DNA of 64,000 nucleotides from JAGVPT01 sp963827085 (GTDB lineage Bacteria; Bacteroidota; Ignavibacteria; UBA10030; UBA8401). Made by a program: the position numbers and the translations under genes. Numbering within the stretch: position 1 is the stretch's first letter; the number at the start of each line of letters is the position of its first letter. This document shows positions 26,316 to 34,877 of the stretch, piece by piece. The notes below the pieces were generated by a model. It saw nothing but the letters and a program-made list of their open reading frames with translations, did no database searches and was not told the DNA's origin. The stretch is from contig CAWGZY010000002.1 in NCBI GenBank assembly GCA_963827085.1, forward strand, positions 248,001-312,000. The letters run 5' to 3'.

Positions 26316-27164
26316 TCAGAAAAGGATATCCCGCACGGTATGCCGCGGTTCGTAACCGAGCATTTCGTGTGCCTTACGGTACGACAGCAAGGAGGCTGCG
26401 CCGGTGAAATCCTGTACGAAGTTTTTGACTTCGGGAAAATAATTTTTCAGCAAACTTTTAGAATCAATGCCCGTCCAATTATCTTTCGCGGAGATAAAGA
26501 ATACCTCGTGGAGAGAATCCAGGTCTTTTTCCACCGCCAGCCTGTGCGCCTGCGCTGCATCATACACATGCACAAACGACCAAAGGTTGTTGCACCATTT
26601 ATGATGTTCCGAAACGAGCGCTTTATACTTTTCCCGTTCACTCCCTTCGGGGACCCAAATCCACGGCTGGCGGAGGCAGACTGTGCGAATGCCGTACCGA
26701 GCAGAATACGTCCGGCAAATTTGTTCACCGATCACTTTGCTCAATCCGTACGGGTCTTGCGGCCGCAGCGGATGCTTCTCATCAATCGGTATATATTCCG
26801 GAGCCATGTACTTCGTCATAAACGCAAAGCCGAGCGTTGACTCGCTCGACGTAAACACAACTTTCTTGACATTGCTCCGCGCCGCCGCCTCAAGCACGTT
26901 AAACGTGCCGCTGACATTGGCCGTAAACACCTTGTCTGCCGGATGGTTTAACGGATGGGAAATGCCGGCCATGTGGACGACAACATCGTAGCCTTTAAGC
27001 GCTTTCACCATATTCTCAAGGTTCAGGATATTAATATCATGAAACCAGATACCGGCCCTTGGAGGAACGACGTCGAGGACGCCGACAGTATGTTTGTGCT
27101 GCAGCAGTTCGTCGACAACATATTTACCGACTAAGCCGCTCCCGCCTGTAACGAGGATTTTCAT
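26316..27164 (-). CDS. NAD-dependent epimerase/dehydratase (extended SDR)
   Basis: The 282-residue protein has the nucleotide-binding motif TGGSGLVGKY at the N-terminus, an HMAGIS segment, and the catalytic pair YGLSK with an upstream Ser in FTSSES. These mark an extended short-chain dehydrogenase acting on nucleotide sugars or related substrates. The C-terminal substrate domain (RQPWIWVPEG) does not reveal the sugar. The ATG has GAGGAG upstream. It lies near kdsB and the glycosyltransferase block, which suggests but does not prove an envelope-sugar role. Confidence 0.8.
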   Translation of the reverse strand: MKILVTGGSGLVGKYVVDELLQHKHTVGVLDVVPPRAGIWFHDINILNLENMVKALKGYDVVVHMAGISHPLNHPADKVFTANVSGTFNVLEAAARSNVKKVVFTSSESTLGFAFMTKYMAPEYIPIDEKHPLRPQDPYGLSKVIGEQICRTYSARYGIRTVCLRQPWIWVPEGSEREKYKALVSEHHKWCNNLWSFVHVYDAAQAHRLAVEKDLDSLHEVFFISAKDNWTGIDSKSLLKNYFPEVKNFVQDFTGAASLLSYRKAHEMLGYEPRHTVRDILF

Positions 27165-27203
27165 GCTTGGCTCCTCAATAAAAACGCAAACGATAAAAAA
27201 TAG

Positions 27204-27694
27204 TTAGATGCAGTTGGGAAAAAACAGCTGTACTTCGAACTTTTGCAGATGGACAGGAATCTGAATATTCCTGAATCCTTGCTTTGTCAACCCGCCCGAA
27301 AATTTTTCTGCCTGGTCGGGGTCTCCGTGAACAAGAAAGATATTTTTCAATTTGTGTTTCTTGACGACAAATTCACCATCGCCTCCTGGATGTATGCACT
27401 GTCCTTCAGCATTATGCCGCAAAGGTCGCGCGTTGCGGGAGTGCAGTAAATCGGTCCGTCGTAGCCGTTCTTGACAAGATTAGGAAGATTGCCTGCGTGG
27501 TCGATATGTGCGTGCGACAAAACCGGCGCATCGATCGATGAGGGGTCGAACGGAAAATTCTTGTTCCGTTCAAACGTATCCGCTCGTTTGCCCTGGAACA
27601 AGCCGCAATTAAGAAGAATATTCTTTCCGTTGATATGAAGAAGGTGCATCGAACCGGTAACCGTCCGCGTCGCACCGATAAATTCAACTATCAT
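27204..27694 (-). pseudogene. MBL-fold/RMMBL metallo-hydrolase, internally deleted
   Basis: The N-terminal part (27347-27694) is a typical exonuclease-like metallo-beta-lactamase start: MIVEFIGATRTVTGSMHLL, GLFQGKR and the intact metal motif SHAHIDH, up to DSAYIQE. The frame then breaks, and about 55 residues of the family's extreme C-terminus follow in another frame (KLKNIFLVHGDPDQAEKF). Normal members have about 460 or more residues, so some 300 internal codons, including the beta-CASP region, are lost. An internal deletion with a frameshift near 27350-27380 explains this. The HGD near the end is the usual C-terminal His motif. It is probably non-functional. Confidence 0.78.
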
Positions 27695-27789
27695 AAGATG
27701 TACACCGGAATAAGATCGTTATGCCACGGTACGATACGAAAAGACGGGGCGGTTTTCAAGGACAGAGTCGCAATGAAAATTCTAATCGC

Positions 27790-29418
27790 CTACTTTCTCT
27801 TCAGCTTATCCTCCTGGTATTTCACGGCCGCCTTTACAAAATCCCTGAAAAGAGGATGCGGGCTGAGAAGGCGTGATTTTAGTTCTGGATGGAATTGTCC
27901 GGCAACAAACCAGGGATGCGACGGCAATTCGATGATCTCGACAAGGGAATTGTCCGGAGAAAGCCCGCTGAAGATCATACCGCTTTCGCTTAATTTTTTG
28001 CGGAACTTGTTGTTGACTTCATACCGGTGGCGATGGCGTTCGTAAATCAATTCCTTTTTGTACGCCTGATGCGCTTTTGTTTTTTTCTGAACGATGCAGG
28101 GGTACGCACCGAGCCGCATCGTACCCCCGAGGTTTTTCACTCCGCGCTGGTCAATCATCAAATCAATCACGTTGTACTTCGTTTTCCGGAATTCTGTGCT
28201 GTTCGCCCCTTTCATGCCGCACACGTTGCGTGCAAACTCGATGATCGCACACTGGAGCCCAAGACAGATTCCGAAAAACGGAATGTTACGCTCCCGGACA
28301 TAGCCGATCGCCTTAATTTTTCCTTCAACTCCCCGTTCGCCGAACCCGCCGGGGATAAGTAATCCCGATATATCTCCGAGGTATTCGTCGAGATTCGTGA
28401 CATCGAGGTCTTCGGCCCGGATCCATTTCAACTCAACCGCCACGTCGTTATCGGCGCCGGCATGAATAAACGATTCGTTGATGCTCTTGTAGGCATCTTT
28501 CAAATCCGTATACTTGCCGACGACGCCGATCGTCACATGGTCGCTCGGGTTCTTGATGCGATTTACCGTACGGGACCATTGGCGCAAATCGCTTTTGCCG
28601 CACTTCAAATTCAATTTTTCAATGACAATCTTGTCCAAACCTTCTTTTTCAAACAACAATGGAATTTCATAAATCGAATCGACATCTCTCCCTTCGACAA
28701 CCGACTGCGATTCGACGTTACAGAAAAGGGCTATTTTCTCTTTCATCTCTTTTGAAAGCCGCCGTTCTGTCCGGCAGATAAGAATGTCGGGCTGTACGCC
28801 GATCTCGAGCAGTGTTTTCACGCTATGCTGGGTCGGTTTTGTTTTCAGTTCTCCTGCAGATTTGATGTATGGGACAAGCGTGACATGAATGTTTAACGCG
28901 TTACGGCGGCCGATGTGCAGCGTAAACTGACGAATCGCTTCCAGAAAAGGAAGGCTTTCGATGTCGCCCACGGTGCCGCCGACTTCCGTGATAATAACGT
29001 CGTACTTTCCGGATAGGCCGAGCTGGCCGATCCGCTTCTTGATTTCATCGGTGATATGGGGAATAACCTGCACCGTAGCACCGAGATAATCACCGCGGCG
29101 CTCTTTTGAAATCACTTCGTAATAGATTTGCCCGGTGGTGGAATTATTCTGCCGCGACGTGCTGGTGTCGAGGAAGCGTTCATAATGGCCGAGGTCGAGG
29201 TCGCTCTCGGCCCCGTCGTCGGTAACGTAGACTTCGCCGTGCTGGAACGGGTTCATCGTTCCCGGGTCGACGTTTATGTATGGGTCGAATTTTTGCACAG
29301 CCACACGCAAGCCCCTGGATTTGAGCAGCAATCCAAGCGATGCCGATGCAATGCCTTTGCCCAGCGACGATACTACTCCGCCGGTAATAAAAATATATTT
29401 TACATGATTGGTAGCCAA
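27790..29418 (-). CDS. pyrG: CTP synthase
   Basis: The 542-residue amidotransferase makes CTP from UTP, ATP and glutamine. The synthase domain opens with YIFITGGVVSSLGKGIASAS (the ATP-binding loop) and has DPGTMNPFQHGEV. The class I glutaminase domain has the nucleophile Cys in FFGICLGLQ and the C-terminal GQFHPE His-Glu pair. The start codon is TTG at 29418, chosen because AAGGGTG precedes it and the family N-terminus follows at once; no ATG fits. A family A repeat separates it from kdsB. Confidence 0.96.
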   Translation of the reverse strand: MATNHVKYIFITGGVVSSLGKGIASASLGLLLKSRGLRVAVQKFDPYINVDPGTMNPFQHGEVYVTDDGAESDLDLGHYERFLDTSTSRQNNSTTGQIYYEVISKERRGDYLGATVQVIPHITDEIKKRIGQLGLSGKYDVIITEVGGTVGDIESLPFLEAIRQFTLHIGRRNALNIHVTLVPYIKSAGELKTKPTQHSVKTLLEIGVQPDILICRTERRLSKEMKEKIALFCNVESQSVVEGRDVDSIYEIPLLFEKEGLDKIVIEKLNLKCGKSDLRQWSRTVNRIKNPSDHVTIGVVGKYTDLKDAYKSINESFIHAGADNDVAVELKWIRAEDLDVTNLDEYLGDISGLLIPGGFGERGVEGKIKAIGYVRERNIPFFGICLGLQCAIIEFARNVCGMKGANSTEFRKTKYNVIDLMIDQRGVKNLGGTMRLGAYPCIVQKKTKAHQAYKKELIYERHRHRYEVNNKFRKKLSESGMIFSGLSPDNSLVEIIELPSHPWFVAGQFHPELKSRLLSPHPLFRDFVKAAVKYQEDKLKRK

Positions 29419-29454
29419 GGAGACACCCTTAGGGAAAATTAGGAATTAAAAATT

Positions 29455-29588
29455 GAGACTTCTGAAAAATGCTGGAGTAATGTCATTCTGAGGAGCACAG
29501 CGACTTCCGAAGGAATGCCTTCGGCATTCTCCCGCCGCTTTTCGGCGTGATCAGAATGACATTCCATTACCAATTATTCAGAAGTTTC
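29455..29588. repeat. MITE-like repeat, family A, copy 3 (different interior)
   Basis: Ends GAGACTTCTGAAAAATG and ATTATTCAGAAGTTTC match copies 1 and 2. The interior differs and is itself an inverted repeat (AATGTCATTCTGA ... TCAGAATGACATT) enclosing GAATGCCTTCGGCATTC. It lies between pyrG and kdsB. Confidence 0.7.
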
Positions 29589-29637
29589 AAATTAAGAGTT
29601 AGGAATTTACAATAGACTTTCACTGATCTCGGTAAAT

Positions 29638-30393
29638 TTATTTTGGGTTTTGAATTTTTATTTTTGCCCTTACCCGGTCGAGGTCTTCCTGTGTGTCGAC
29701 CGGGATTGAATCGAATTCGGTGACGGCTACTTTAATGCGAAAACCGTGTTCAAGAATGCGTAGCTGCTCAAGCTTTTCAGCGCGTTCGAGCGGCGTTGAT
29801 GCCAATGACGTGTAGTGCTGCAAGAAAGAACTTCGATAAACATAAATTCCAAAGTGCTTGTAGAACACTGCGCGTTTCAGCCAGTCTGTCGCTTCCTTTG
29901 AATCGCGGACAAACGGAACAAGTGAGCGGGTAAAATAAAGAGCATAGTTGTGTTTGTCGATCACGACTTTTACGATGTTTGGGGTCAACAGCTCGTCGAG
30001 TGATGTAATCTTTTTCACTGCCGTGCCAACGACAGCCGCGGCATCGTCAATCAACAATTGAATCGTCTGATCGATCATCTCGGGCTCGATCAACGGCTCG
30101 TCTCCCTGCACATTGACAATGATATCCGCCTCGAGGCTGCGGGCGACGAACGCGACCCTGTCGCTCCCGCTTTGAATCGTTGACGGTGTCATCACTGACT
30201 TCCCGCCGAATTTCTTCACAGCCGATTCTATTCGCTCGTCGTCCGTTGCAATAATAACATCGGTGAGCAATCGAGATTGTTTCGCCCTCTCGTAGACGCG
30301 CTGCACCATCGGCTTTCCGTGAATATCAGCCAGCGACTTTGCCGGAAGCCGCTGCGATGCATAACGGGACGGTATGATGCCTAGTATTTTCAA
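29638..30393 (-). CDS. kdsB: 3-deoxy-manno-octulosonate cytidylyltransferase
   Basis: The 251-residue enzyme activates KDO as CMP-KDO for lipopolysaccharide core synthesis, so the organism makes a KDO-containing outer membrane. Motifs seen: IIPSRYASQRLPAKSL (CTP-binding), GKPMVQRVYE, VNVQGDEPLI and the C-terminal PLERAEKLEQLRILE. The start is probably TTG at 30393, giving LKILGIIPSRYAS as in the family. The frame is open to 30489, but those residues lie in an inverted repeat and do not resemble the family. gatC is the next gene upstream on the strand. Confidence 0.93.
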   Translation of the reverse strand: MKILGIIPSRYASQRLPAKSLADIHGKPMVQRVYERAKQSRLLTDVIIATDDERIESAVKKFGGKSVMTPSTIQSGSDRVAFVARSLEADIIVNVQGDEPLIEPEMIDQTIQLLIDDAAAVVGTAVKKITSLDELLTPNIVKVVIDKHNYALYFTRSLVPFVRDSKEATDWLKRAVFYKHFGIYVYRSSFLQHYTSLASTPLERAEKLEQLRILEHGFRIKVAVTEFDSIPVDTQEDLDRVRAKIKIQNPK

Positions 30394-30470
30394 TTGCCGA
30401 TTGCCGATTTTCGATTGAAAGAAGTACTCTGCGACGAACAGGTTCGGATTTCCAATCGGCAATCGGAATT
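30391..30470. repeat. Inverted repeat at the kdsB start
   Basis: Left arm CAATTGCCGATTGCCGATT and right arm TTCCAATCGGCAATCGG are imperfect inverted repeats separated by about 35 bp. The element may fold across the kdsB translation start. Confidence 0.5.
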
Positions 30471-30490
30471 CGCCATTCGTAAATTCCAAA

Positions 30491-30778
30491 TCATCCGATC
30501 ACCTTCGGCACTTTGAAAAGCGTGTCTTTCTTCGCGGGTGCATTCTTCAACGCCTCCTCGGGTGAAATTGACGGCTTCACAACATCGTCGCGAAAGACAT
30601 TGCTCAATTCGATCACATGGGACAACGGTTCCACGTTCGACGTATCGAGTTCGTTTAATTTTTCGATGTATTTCAGGATATCGTTGAGCTCGTGGGTCAG
30701 TTTTTCTTTTTCTTTCTCGTCGAATTCCAGCCGCGCAAGCTCGGCAATGTGCTCGACATCTTTTATGGTTACAGACAT
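30491..30778 (-). CDS. gatC: Aspartyl/glutamyl-tRNA amidotransferase subunit C
   Basis: The 95-residue GatC starts MSVTIKDVEHIAELARLEF, followed by the helical ELNDILKYIEKLNELDTSNVEPL region and a C-terminal EEALKNAPAKKDTLFKVPKV, all typical. GatC wraps between GatA and GatB in the complex that amidates misacylated Glu-tRNA(Gln) or Asp-tRNA(Asn). gatA and gatB are not in the window. It precedes kdsB in the same direction. Confidence 0.93.
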   Translation of the reverse strand: MSVTIKDVEHIAELARLEFDEKEKEKLTHELNDILKYIEKLNELDTSNVEPLSHVIELSNVFRDDVVKPSISPEEALKNAPAKKDTLFKVPKVIG

Positions 30779-30873
30779 TGTGGTTTCTCCGGATTAACAA
30801 TGAATTCAGAATACAGGAGACGGGAGGCAGGAGACAGAATGAAGATCATTCTGCATCCTTTATCCCTTTCCAT

Positions 30874-31590
30874 TTAAGAAATATCTTCCCTGTAGCTCCG
30901 TTCTATGATGTTCCTCACTCTATTCATCAATGCAATTTCCTCTTCCCGATTTGCGATGTGCGAGGTGTCGATCGGTTTATCCATCAACAATTCAATCGGG
31001 CTCGGCCGGATATCCAATGAAGACTTCGGCAATATTTTATAGCTCCCGTTAATTGTGATCGGGACAATCGGAACGCCCGATTTTGCCGCGAGCGCAAAGG
31101 CGCCCCGTTTAAACGGAAGCAATTTTCCGTCGCGCGTCCGTGTCCCCTCTGCAAAAAGAATCACGGAACCGCCTGTTTTGATCGCTTCCGCCGCACGGTT
31201 GAGACTTTTCATCGCTTCACTTCCTTTCGCGCGATCGACCATAATGTGATGCCCCCACTTCAGCGCCCATCCCCAGAGCGGCACATAGGATAATTCCTTT
31301 TTGAACATGATGCGCACACGAGGCAGCACCGACATAATCGCAGGGATATCGAACATACTTGCATGGTTCGTTACAAAAATGTATGCCCCATCGGGCGAAA
31401 TATTTTCCATGCCGCGCACGTACACTTTGATACCCCAGATGTTCAAGACGAATTTCGACCAAGAACTTCCCGCCCAAAAATACGTGCGTCCGTCTTTTTC
31501 GACGAGAAGACTGATAAGCGCGATGATCGACAAGCAGGCATTCGCCGCAACAACGATAACGATCCGGCCGATTGTCAGCAACGTACGCAT
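30874..31590 (-). CDS. plsC: 1-acyl-sn-glycerol-3-phosphate acyltransferase
   Basis: The 238-residue membrane-associated acyltransferase makes phosphatidic acid from lysophosphatidic acid. The catalytic HX4D motif is NHASMFD, the glycerol-phosphate binding motif is FAEGTRTRDG, and a further IVPITINGSYKILP block is typical. Two N-terminal hydrophobic segments (about 5-30 and 42-58) anchor it. Its ATG overlaps the TAA of the upstream M48 protease by one base (TAATG), so translation is coupled. Confidence 0.92.
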   Translation of the reverse strand: MRTLLTIGRIVIVVAANACLSIIALISLLVEKDGRTYFWAGSSWSKFVLNIWGIKVYVRGMENISPDGAYIFVTNHASMFDIPAIMSVLPRVRIMFKKELSYVPLWGWALKWGHHIMVDRAKGSEAMKSLNRAAEAIKTGGSVILFAEGTRTRDGKLLPFKRGAFALAAKSGVPIVPITINGSYKILPKSSLDIRPSPIELLMDKPIDTSHIANREEEIALMNRVRNIIERSYREDIS

Positions 31591-32729
31591 TACGCTTTCT
31601 CCGCAGCGCGAATTCTCTTTTCGATCGACGGGTGGCTGTAAAAAAGAAATTCTACCACCGGATGGGGGGCCGTATCGGCAAGGTTCATGTCGGCCAGTTT
31701 CCTCATCGTTGACATGAACGCCGGGGCATTTCCCGTTCTCTCAAGCGCATAACGGTCGGCTTCGAACTCATATTTCCTCGACAAAACATTCGACAAGGGC
31801 GACGTCAACAGCGAATAGACTCCAAGCCAGAGAGCCAACAGCGGCAGTGCCGCAAGCTGATCGACAGAAGAGAAACCAAACCATCCGAGCGAGAAAAAAT
31901 AAAGTTTCGAAGTAATAAAAAGCCCGGCATAGATGCTCAGCGTCCCCACCAGGATGTTTTTCCAAATGTGCCCGTGGACGTAATGGCCGAGCTCATGCGC
32001 AAAAACAGTTTCGACCTCGTCATCCGAAAAGTGCTGCATCAGCGTATCGCCTAAAATGATCCTCTTCGATTTTCCGATGCCCGTAAATCCTGCATTCGCT
32101 TTCTTCGTTGTCTTGCTAAGGTTGAAGGTGAATATTCCCGTTACGTTCATGCGGGTGTTCTTGCACAGGGAGAGAATTCGTTCTTTCAGAGCGTCGTTCT
32201 CCAGAGGAGTGAATTTGTAGAAGAGCGGCATGATGAACACCGGAGCAATCTTAGAAAGAAGCATCGACACAACAAACATCGCCGTCGCGACCGGCAGCCA
32301 CCATAATGCCTGGTACGTTCTCAAGAAAAAATAAAACAGAAGCACCAACGGCACCGCGATAGGAATGCTGACGAGAAATGCTTTGACCTGTTCCCACAGC
32401 CATTGAAAGAAACTCTGGTTCGACAAATTATACCGATGTTCGAGAACGAAGCCAGAGTAAAAACTCAGCGGGAAAGAAATGACGCCGCTCAGCACGCCGA
32501 GCAACGCTCCAAAAAGAAGCAGGGCAACATACGGCGACTGGGTGTATAAATGGACAAAATTCTCCATGCGGAGAGAAAAGCCTGTCATGACAATAGCCAA
32601 TGTAACAATAAACGAAAACGTTGTCCCGATAAGAGACAACGTCAGCTTGATGCGGCTATATTTTTTTGCTTGAGATGATGGTGCCGGCGTGTTTGTGGGG
32701 TCTGCTTCAACGGCACGAAAGATTTTCAT
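31590..32729 (-). CDS. M48 family membrane metalloprotease (Ste24-like)
   Basis: The membrane zinc protease of 379 residues (from ATG 32729) has several hydrophobic helices. The zinc motif is in ETVFAHELGHYVHGH (HExxH), the third ligand Glu is in KYEFEADRYAL, and the C-terminal YSHPSIEKRI is typical. Architecture and length match CAAX-protease-1/Ste24-like enzymes. These act on membrane or prenylated proteins in eukaryotes, while bacterial substrates are mostly unknown. The frame is open to 32840, but the extra residues run through a palindrome and look non-coding. Neither start has a strong ribosome site. Confidence 0.87.
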   Translation of the reverse strand: MKIFRAVEADPTNTPAPSSQAKKYSRIKLTLSLIGTTFSFIVTLAIVMTGFSLRMENFVHLYTQSPYVALLLFGALLGVLSGVISFPLSFYSGFVLEHRYNLSNQSFFQWLWEQVKAFLVSIPIAVPLVLLFYFFLRTYQALWWLPVATAMFVVSMLLSKIAPVFIMPLFYKFTPLENDALKERILSLCKNTRMNVTGIFTFNLSKTTKKANAGFTGIGKSKRIILGDTLMQHFSDDEVETVFAHELGHYVHGHIWKNILVGTLSIYAGLFITSKLYFFSLGWFGFSSVDQLAALPLLALWLGVYSLLTSPLSNVLSRKYEFEADRYALERTGNAPAFMSTMRKLADMNLADTAPHPVVEFLFYSHPSIEKRIRAAEKA

Positions 32730-32817
32730 GGACGAAACAACGCGAGGGTTGGTCTTCTGTGGTTTTTCAATAATACAAAAAGTGGAGAAGAAAAACAAGG
32801 AGAAGATTGAGGGGGAC

Positions 32818-32839
32818 GTGAAACATGTTTCACGGAACA
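32818..32839. promoter_or_regulatory. parS-like palindrome
   Basis: GTGAAACATGTTTCAC at 32818-32833 is a perfect palindrome made of the two parS half-sites in inverted order. The overlapping TGTTTCACGGAACA is the parS-type sequence TGTTTCACGTGGAACA with two central bases missing. Whether ParB binds is unknown; it could also be a local operator. Confidence 0.3.
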
Positions 32840-32869
32840 CGGTGAAGAATCGTCTGGCTCGTCTTTATG

Positions 32870-33685
32870 TCAGGAGATTGCTTTTACCGCCACCACCAGC
32901 AATCCTGTTCCCCGCGTGTTGGTAAATTTGTAGTCGGCGTACATTAGAAGGAGTGTAAGCCACAGTGTGAGAATGTAATAGAACGGAAGAAGGATGAAAT
33001 ACAGCTTACTTTTGTTCAGCATCTGCATTGGGTACTTGATGCCAAGCCGCCATGCGGCACTCCCAATGGGTCCGTAGGTATACGTAACTTTTTCCATCTG
33101 AAAACCGGCGCTTTTCAGCTTTCGTGTGATGTCGTCGACGGAGTATCCGTTGCGGGCGTGCTCTTCGATAAAACTCGGATCGTTCTCGTCGTGAGCGTCC
33201 GAGCCGCCGAGGTTGGATGGAGTGTTAATAAGAACCTTACCGCCGGGCTTCAAGGCTCCGTAAAAATTCTTGAAGACCTGAACATCCTCCTGAATATGTT
33301 CCATAACGTCGACGGACAAAATAAAATCAAATCGCCCGCTGTGCTTGGGAATTGTCAGGTCTTCGACTTCGAACGAAACATTCCGGAGTTTCTCCTTCGC
33401 GAAGAAGGAGCGGCAATCCGCAATCTGTTCTTCCTTCACATCTACTGCGTGGATGGCCGCAGAACGAAAATGCTTCGCACAGTAGTAGGAATACTGTCCA
33501 AAGCCGCTTCCGGCGTCGAACATTGTGAACGGCTCTTTCTTCCTGCCCAGCAATTCCCGGAGCGCGCGTTTGACATACCATTCACGCAAAAACATGATGC
33601 CGAGAATCGCGTAGAAGAACCTCCGCACGAGCGGGCTCGTCCGCGCAACATTGCCGATAACATTTTTTATAGGGTCGTACTGCAT
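32870..33685 (-). CDS. SAM-dependent methyltransferase with C-terminal membrane segment
   Basis: The class I methyltransferase of 271 residues has motif I DAGSGFGQYSYYC, an acidic residue in AVDVKEEQI, DFILSVDVMEHIQED as motif II and LKPGGKVLINTP as motif III. A hydrophobic stretch near the C-terminus (FILLPFYYILTLWLTLLL) suggests membrane attachment. The substrate is unknown. Linkage to glycosyltransferases points to a surface lipid or glycan. An ATG at 33685 is preferred to the TTG two codons earlier. A palindrome lies directly before the start. Confidence 0.8.
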   Translation of the reverse strand: MQYDPIKNVIGNVARTSPLVRRFFYAILGIMFLREWYVKRALRELLGRKKEPFTMFDAGSGFGQYSYYCAKHFRSAAIHAVDVKEEQIADCRSFFAKEKLRNVSFEVEDLTIPKHSGRFDFILSVDVMEHIQEDVQVFKNFYGALKPGGKVLINTPSNLGGSDAHDENDPSFIEEHARNGYSVDDITRKLKSAGFQMEKVTYTYGPIGSAAWRLGIKYPMQMLNKSKLYFILLPFYYILTLWLTLLLMYADYKFTNTRGTGLLVVAVKAIS

Positions 33686-33688
33686 CTT

Positions 33689-33749
33689 CAATTATCAATG
33701 ATCAATAAACAATTATCATTATATCCTTTTCATTGATCATTGATAATTG
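33689..33749. repeat. Inverted repeat between methyltransferase and glycosyltransferase genes
   Basis: CAATTATCAATGATCAAT (33689-33706) is a perfect inverted match to ATTGATCATTGATAATTG (33732-33749) with a 25-bp loop. The last codons of the upstream glycosyltransferase lie inside the right arm. Confidence 0.75.
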
Positions 33750-34867
33750 TTCATTGTTAATTGTTCAATTGCGTTCACCATGTTCTCCCACGAATACTTT
33801 TTCTTTTCCCGCGCTGCGCCGGCAGAAAGCGTCTCTTCAAGATTTGCGGAATAAAACCGCAGTACCGCGTCTGCGAGTTTCGACGGGTTATTCGGCGGCA
33901 CGATCAATCCCGATACCCCGTCAACGACAACTTCGGCAAGTCCGCCGACGTCGGTCGCGATGACCGGTTTATCGAAGTTGCAGGCTATCTGAGCAATTCC
34001 GCTCTGAGTCGCGGAGAGGTACGGCAGGACAACGGCGTCCGCAGCAGAAAAATATTCTCCCACTTTTTCGTTCGGGACATAGTCGGAAACGACATCGACA
34101 ACGTCGCGGACCTGCGCGTCCGAGATGTGCCATCGGTACTGCTCTTCGTCATCGTAGAATTCGCCGACGACGAGCAGTTTGACGCGGAGAGATTTCTTAA
34201 GCTCTTTCATCGCGTCGATCATCACATGCAGTCCTTTGTACGGGCGGATGTAACCGAAAAAGAGAATCACTTTTTCATCACGGATGCCCAGCGCTGCACG
34301 CGCTTCTTTTTTATTTCTGCGCGGTCCAAAAATTTCATAGACCGGATGCGGGACTTTCCGGTAGCGGGGGTTCTCCACCGTTGCCAGCAAATCCTTTTCG
34401 ACGGTATCCGATTGAACAATATATGCATCCACAAATTTGAATGCGTACCACGTAAACAGTCCGTCGCCGGGACGGTGCTCGTGGGGAATCACGTTATCGC
34501 AGATGGCAACAACTTTCGTCTTCCTCCGATATTTCAACAGCGCGCAGATCGTTCCAAAACATGGTCCGAAGAACGGGAGCCAGTACTTAAAAATCACGGC
34601 ATCGGGATTTCGTTTGCGAAGCGCTATTCCGACCCGAATCCAATTCAACGGGTTCACCGAGTCGATCAACGGCTCGCTTGTTACCGGCAGGCCGGGGTCT
34701 CCTTCTTCCTTCTGCGTCTTCCCCGGAAAAAACATTTTGGGATACTGTCTCTTGAAGGAAATTATCTCTACGTGGTGATTTTTCTTCAGATGGGTATACA
34801 GAAGAGCGTTGTAGTGTGCTATGCCGCCGCGAAGAGGATACGCCGTGCCGAGAATAAGGATGTTCAT
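33737..34867 (-). CDS. GT4-type glycosyltransferase
   Basis: The 376-residue GT-B fold enzyme has an N-terminal domain with GTAYPLRGGIAHYNALL. The C-terminal Rossmann half has ILFFGYIRPYKGL, AADAVVLPYLSATQSG and GGLAEVVVDGVSGLIVPP with the nucleotide-sugar-binding Glu, as in glycosyltransferase family 4. Donor and acceptor are unknown. It starts 10 bp after the upstream GT9 gene ends, so the two are probably co-transcribed. The final residues (TMNNYQ) come from the adjacent palindrome and may be a later extension. Confidence 0.87.
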   Translation of the reverse strand: MNILILGTAYPLRGGIAHYNALLYTHLKKNHHVEIISFKRQYPKMFFPGKTQKEEGDPGLPVTSEPLIDSVNPLNWIRVGIALRKRNPDAVIFKYWLPFFGPCFGTICALLKYRRKTKVVAICDNVIPHEHRPGDGLFTWYAFKFVDAYIVQSDTVEKDLLATVENPRYRKVPHPVYEIFGPRRNKKEARAALGIRDEKVILFFGYIRPYKGLHVMIDAMKELKKSLRVKLLVVGEFYDDEEQYRWHISDAQVRDVVDVVSDYVPNEKVGEYFSAADAVVLPYLSATQSGIAQIACNFDKPVIATDVGGLAEVVVDGVSGLIVPPNNPSKLADAVLRFYSANLEETLSAGAAREKKKYSWENMVNAIEQLTMNNYQ

Positions 34868-34877
34868 TGCCTGCGCA

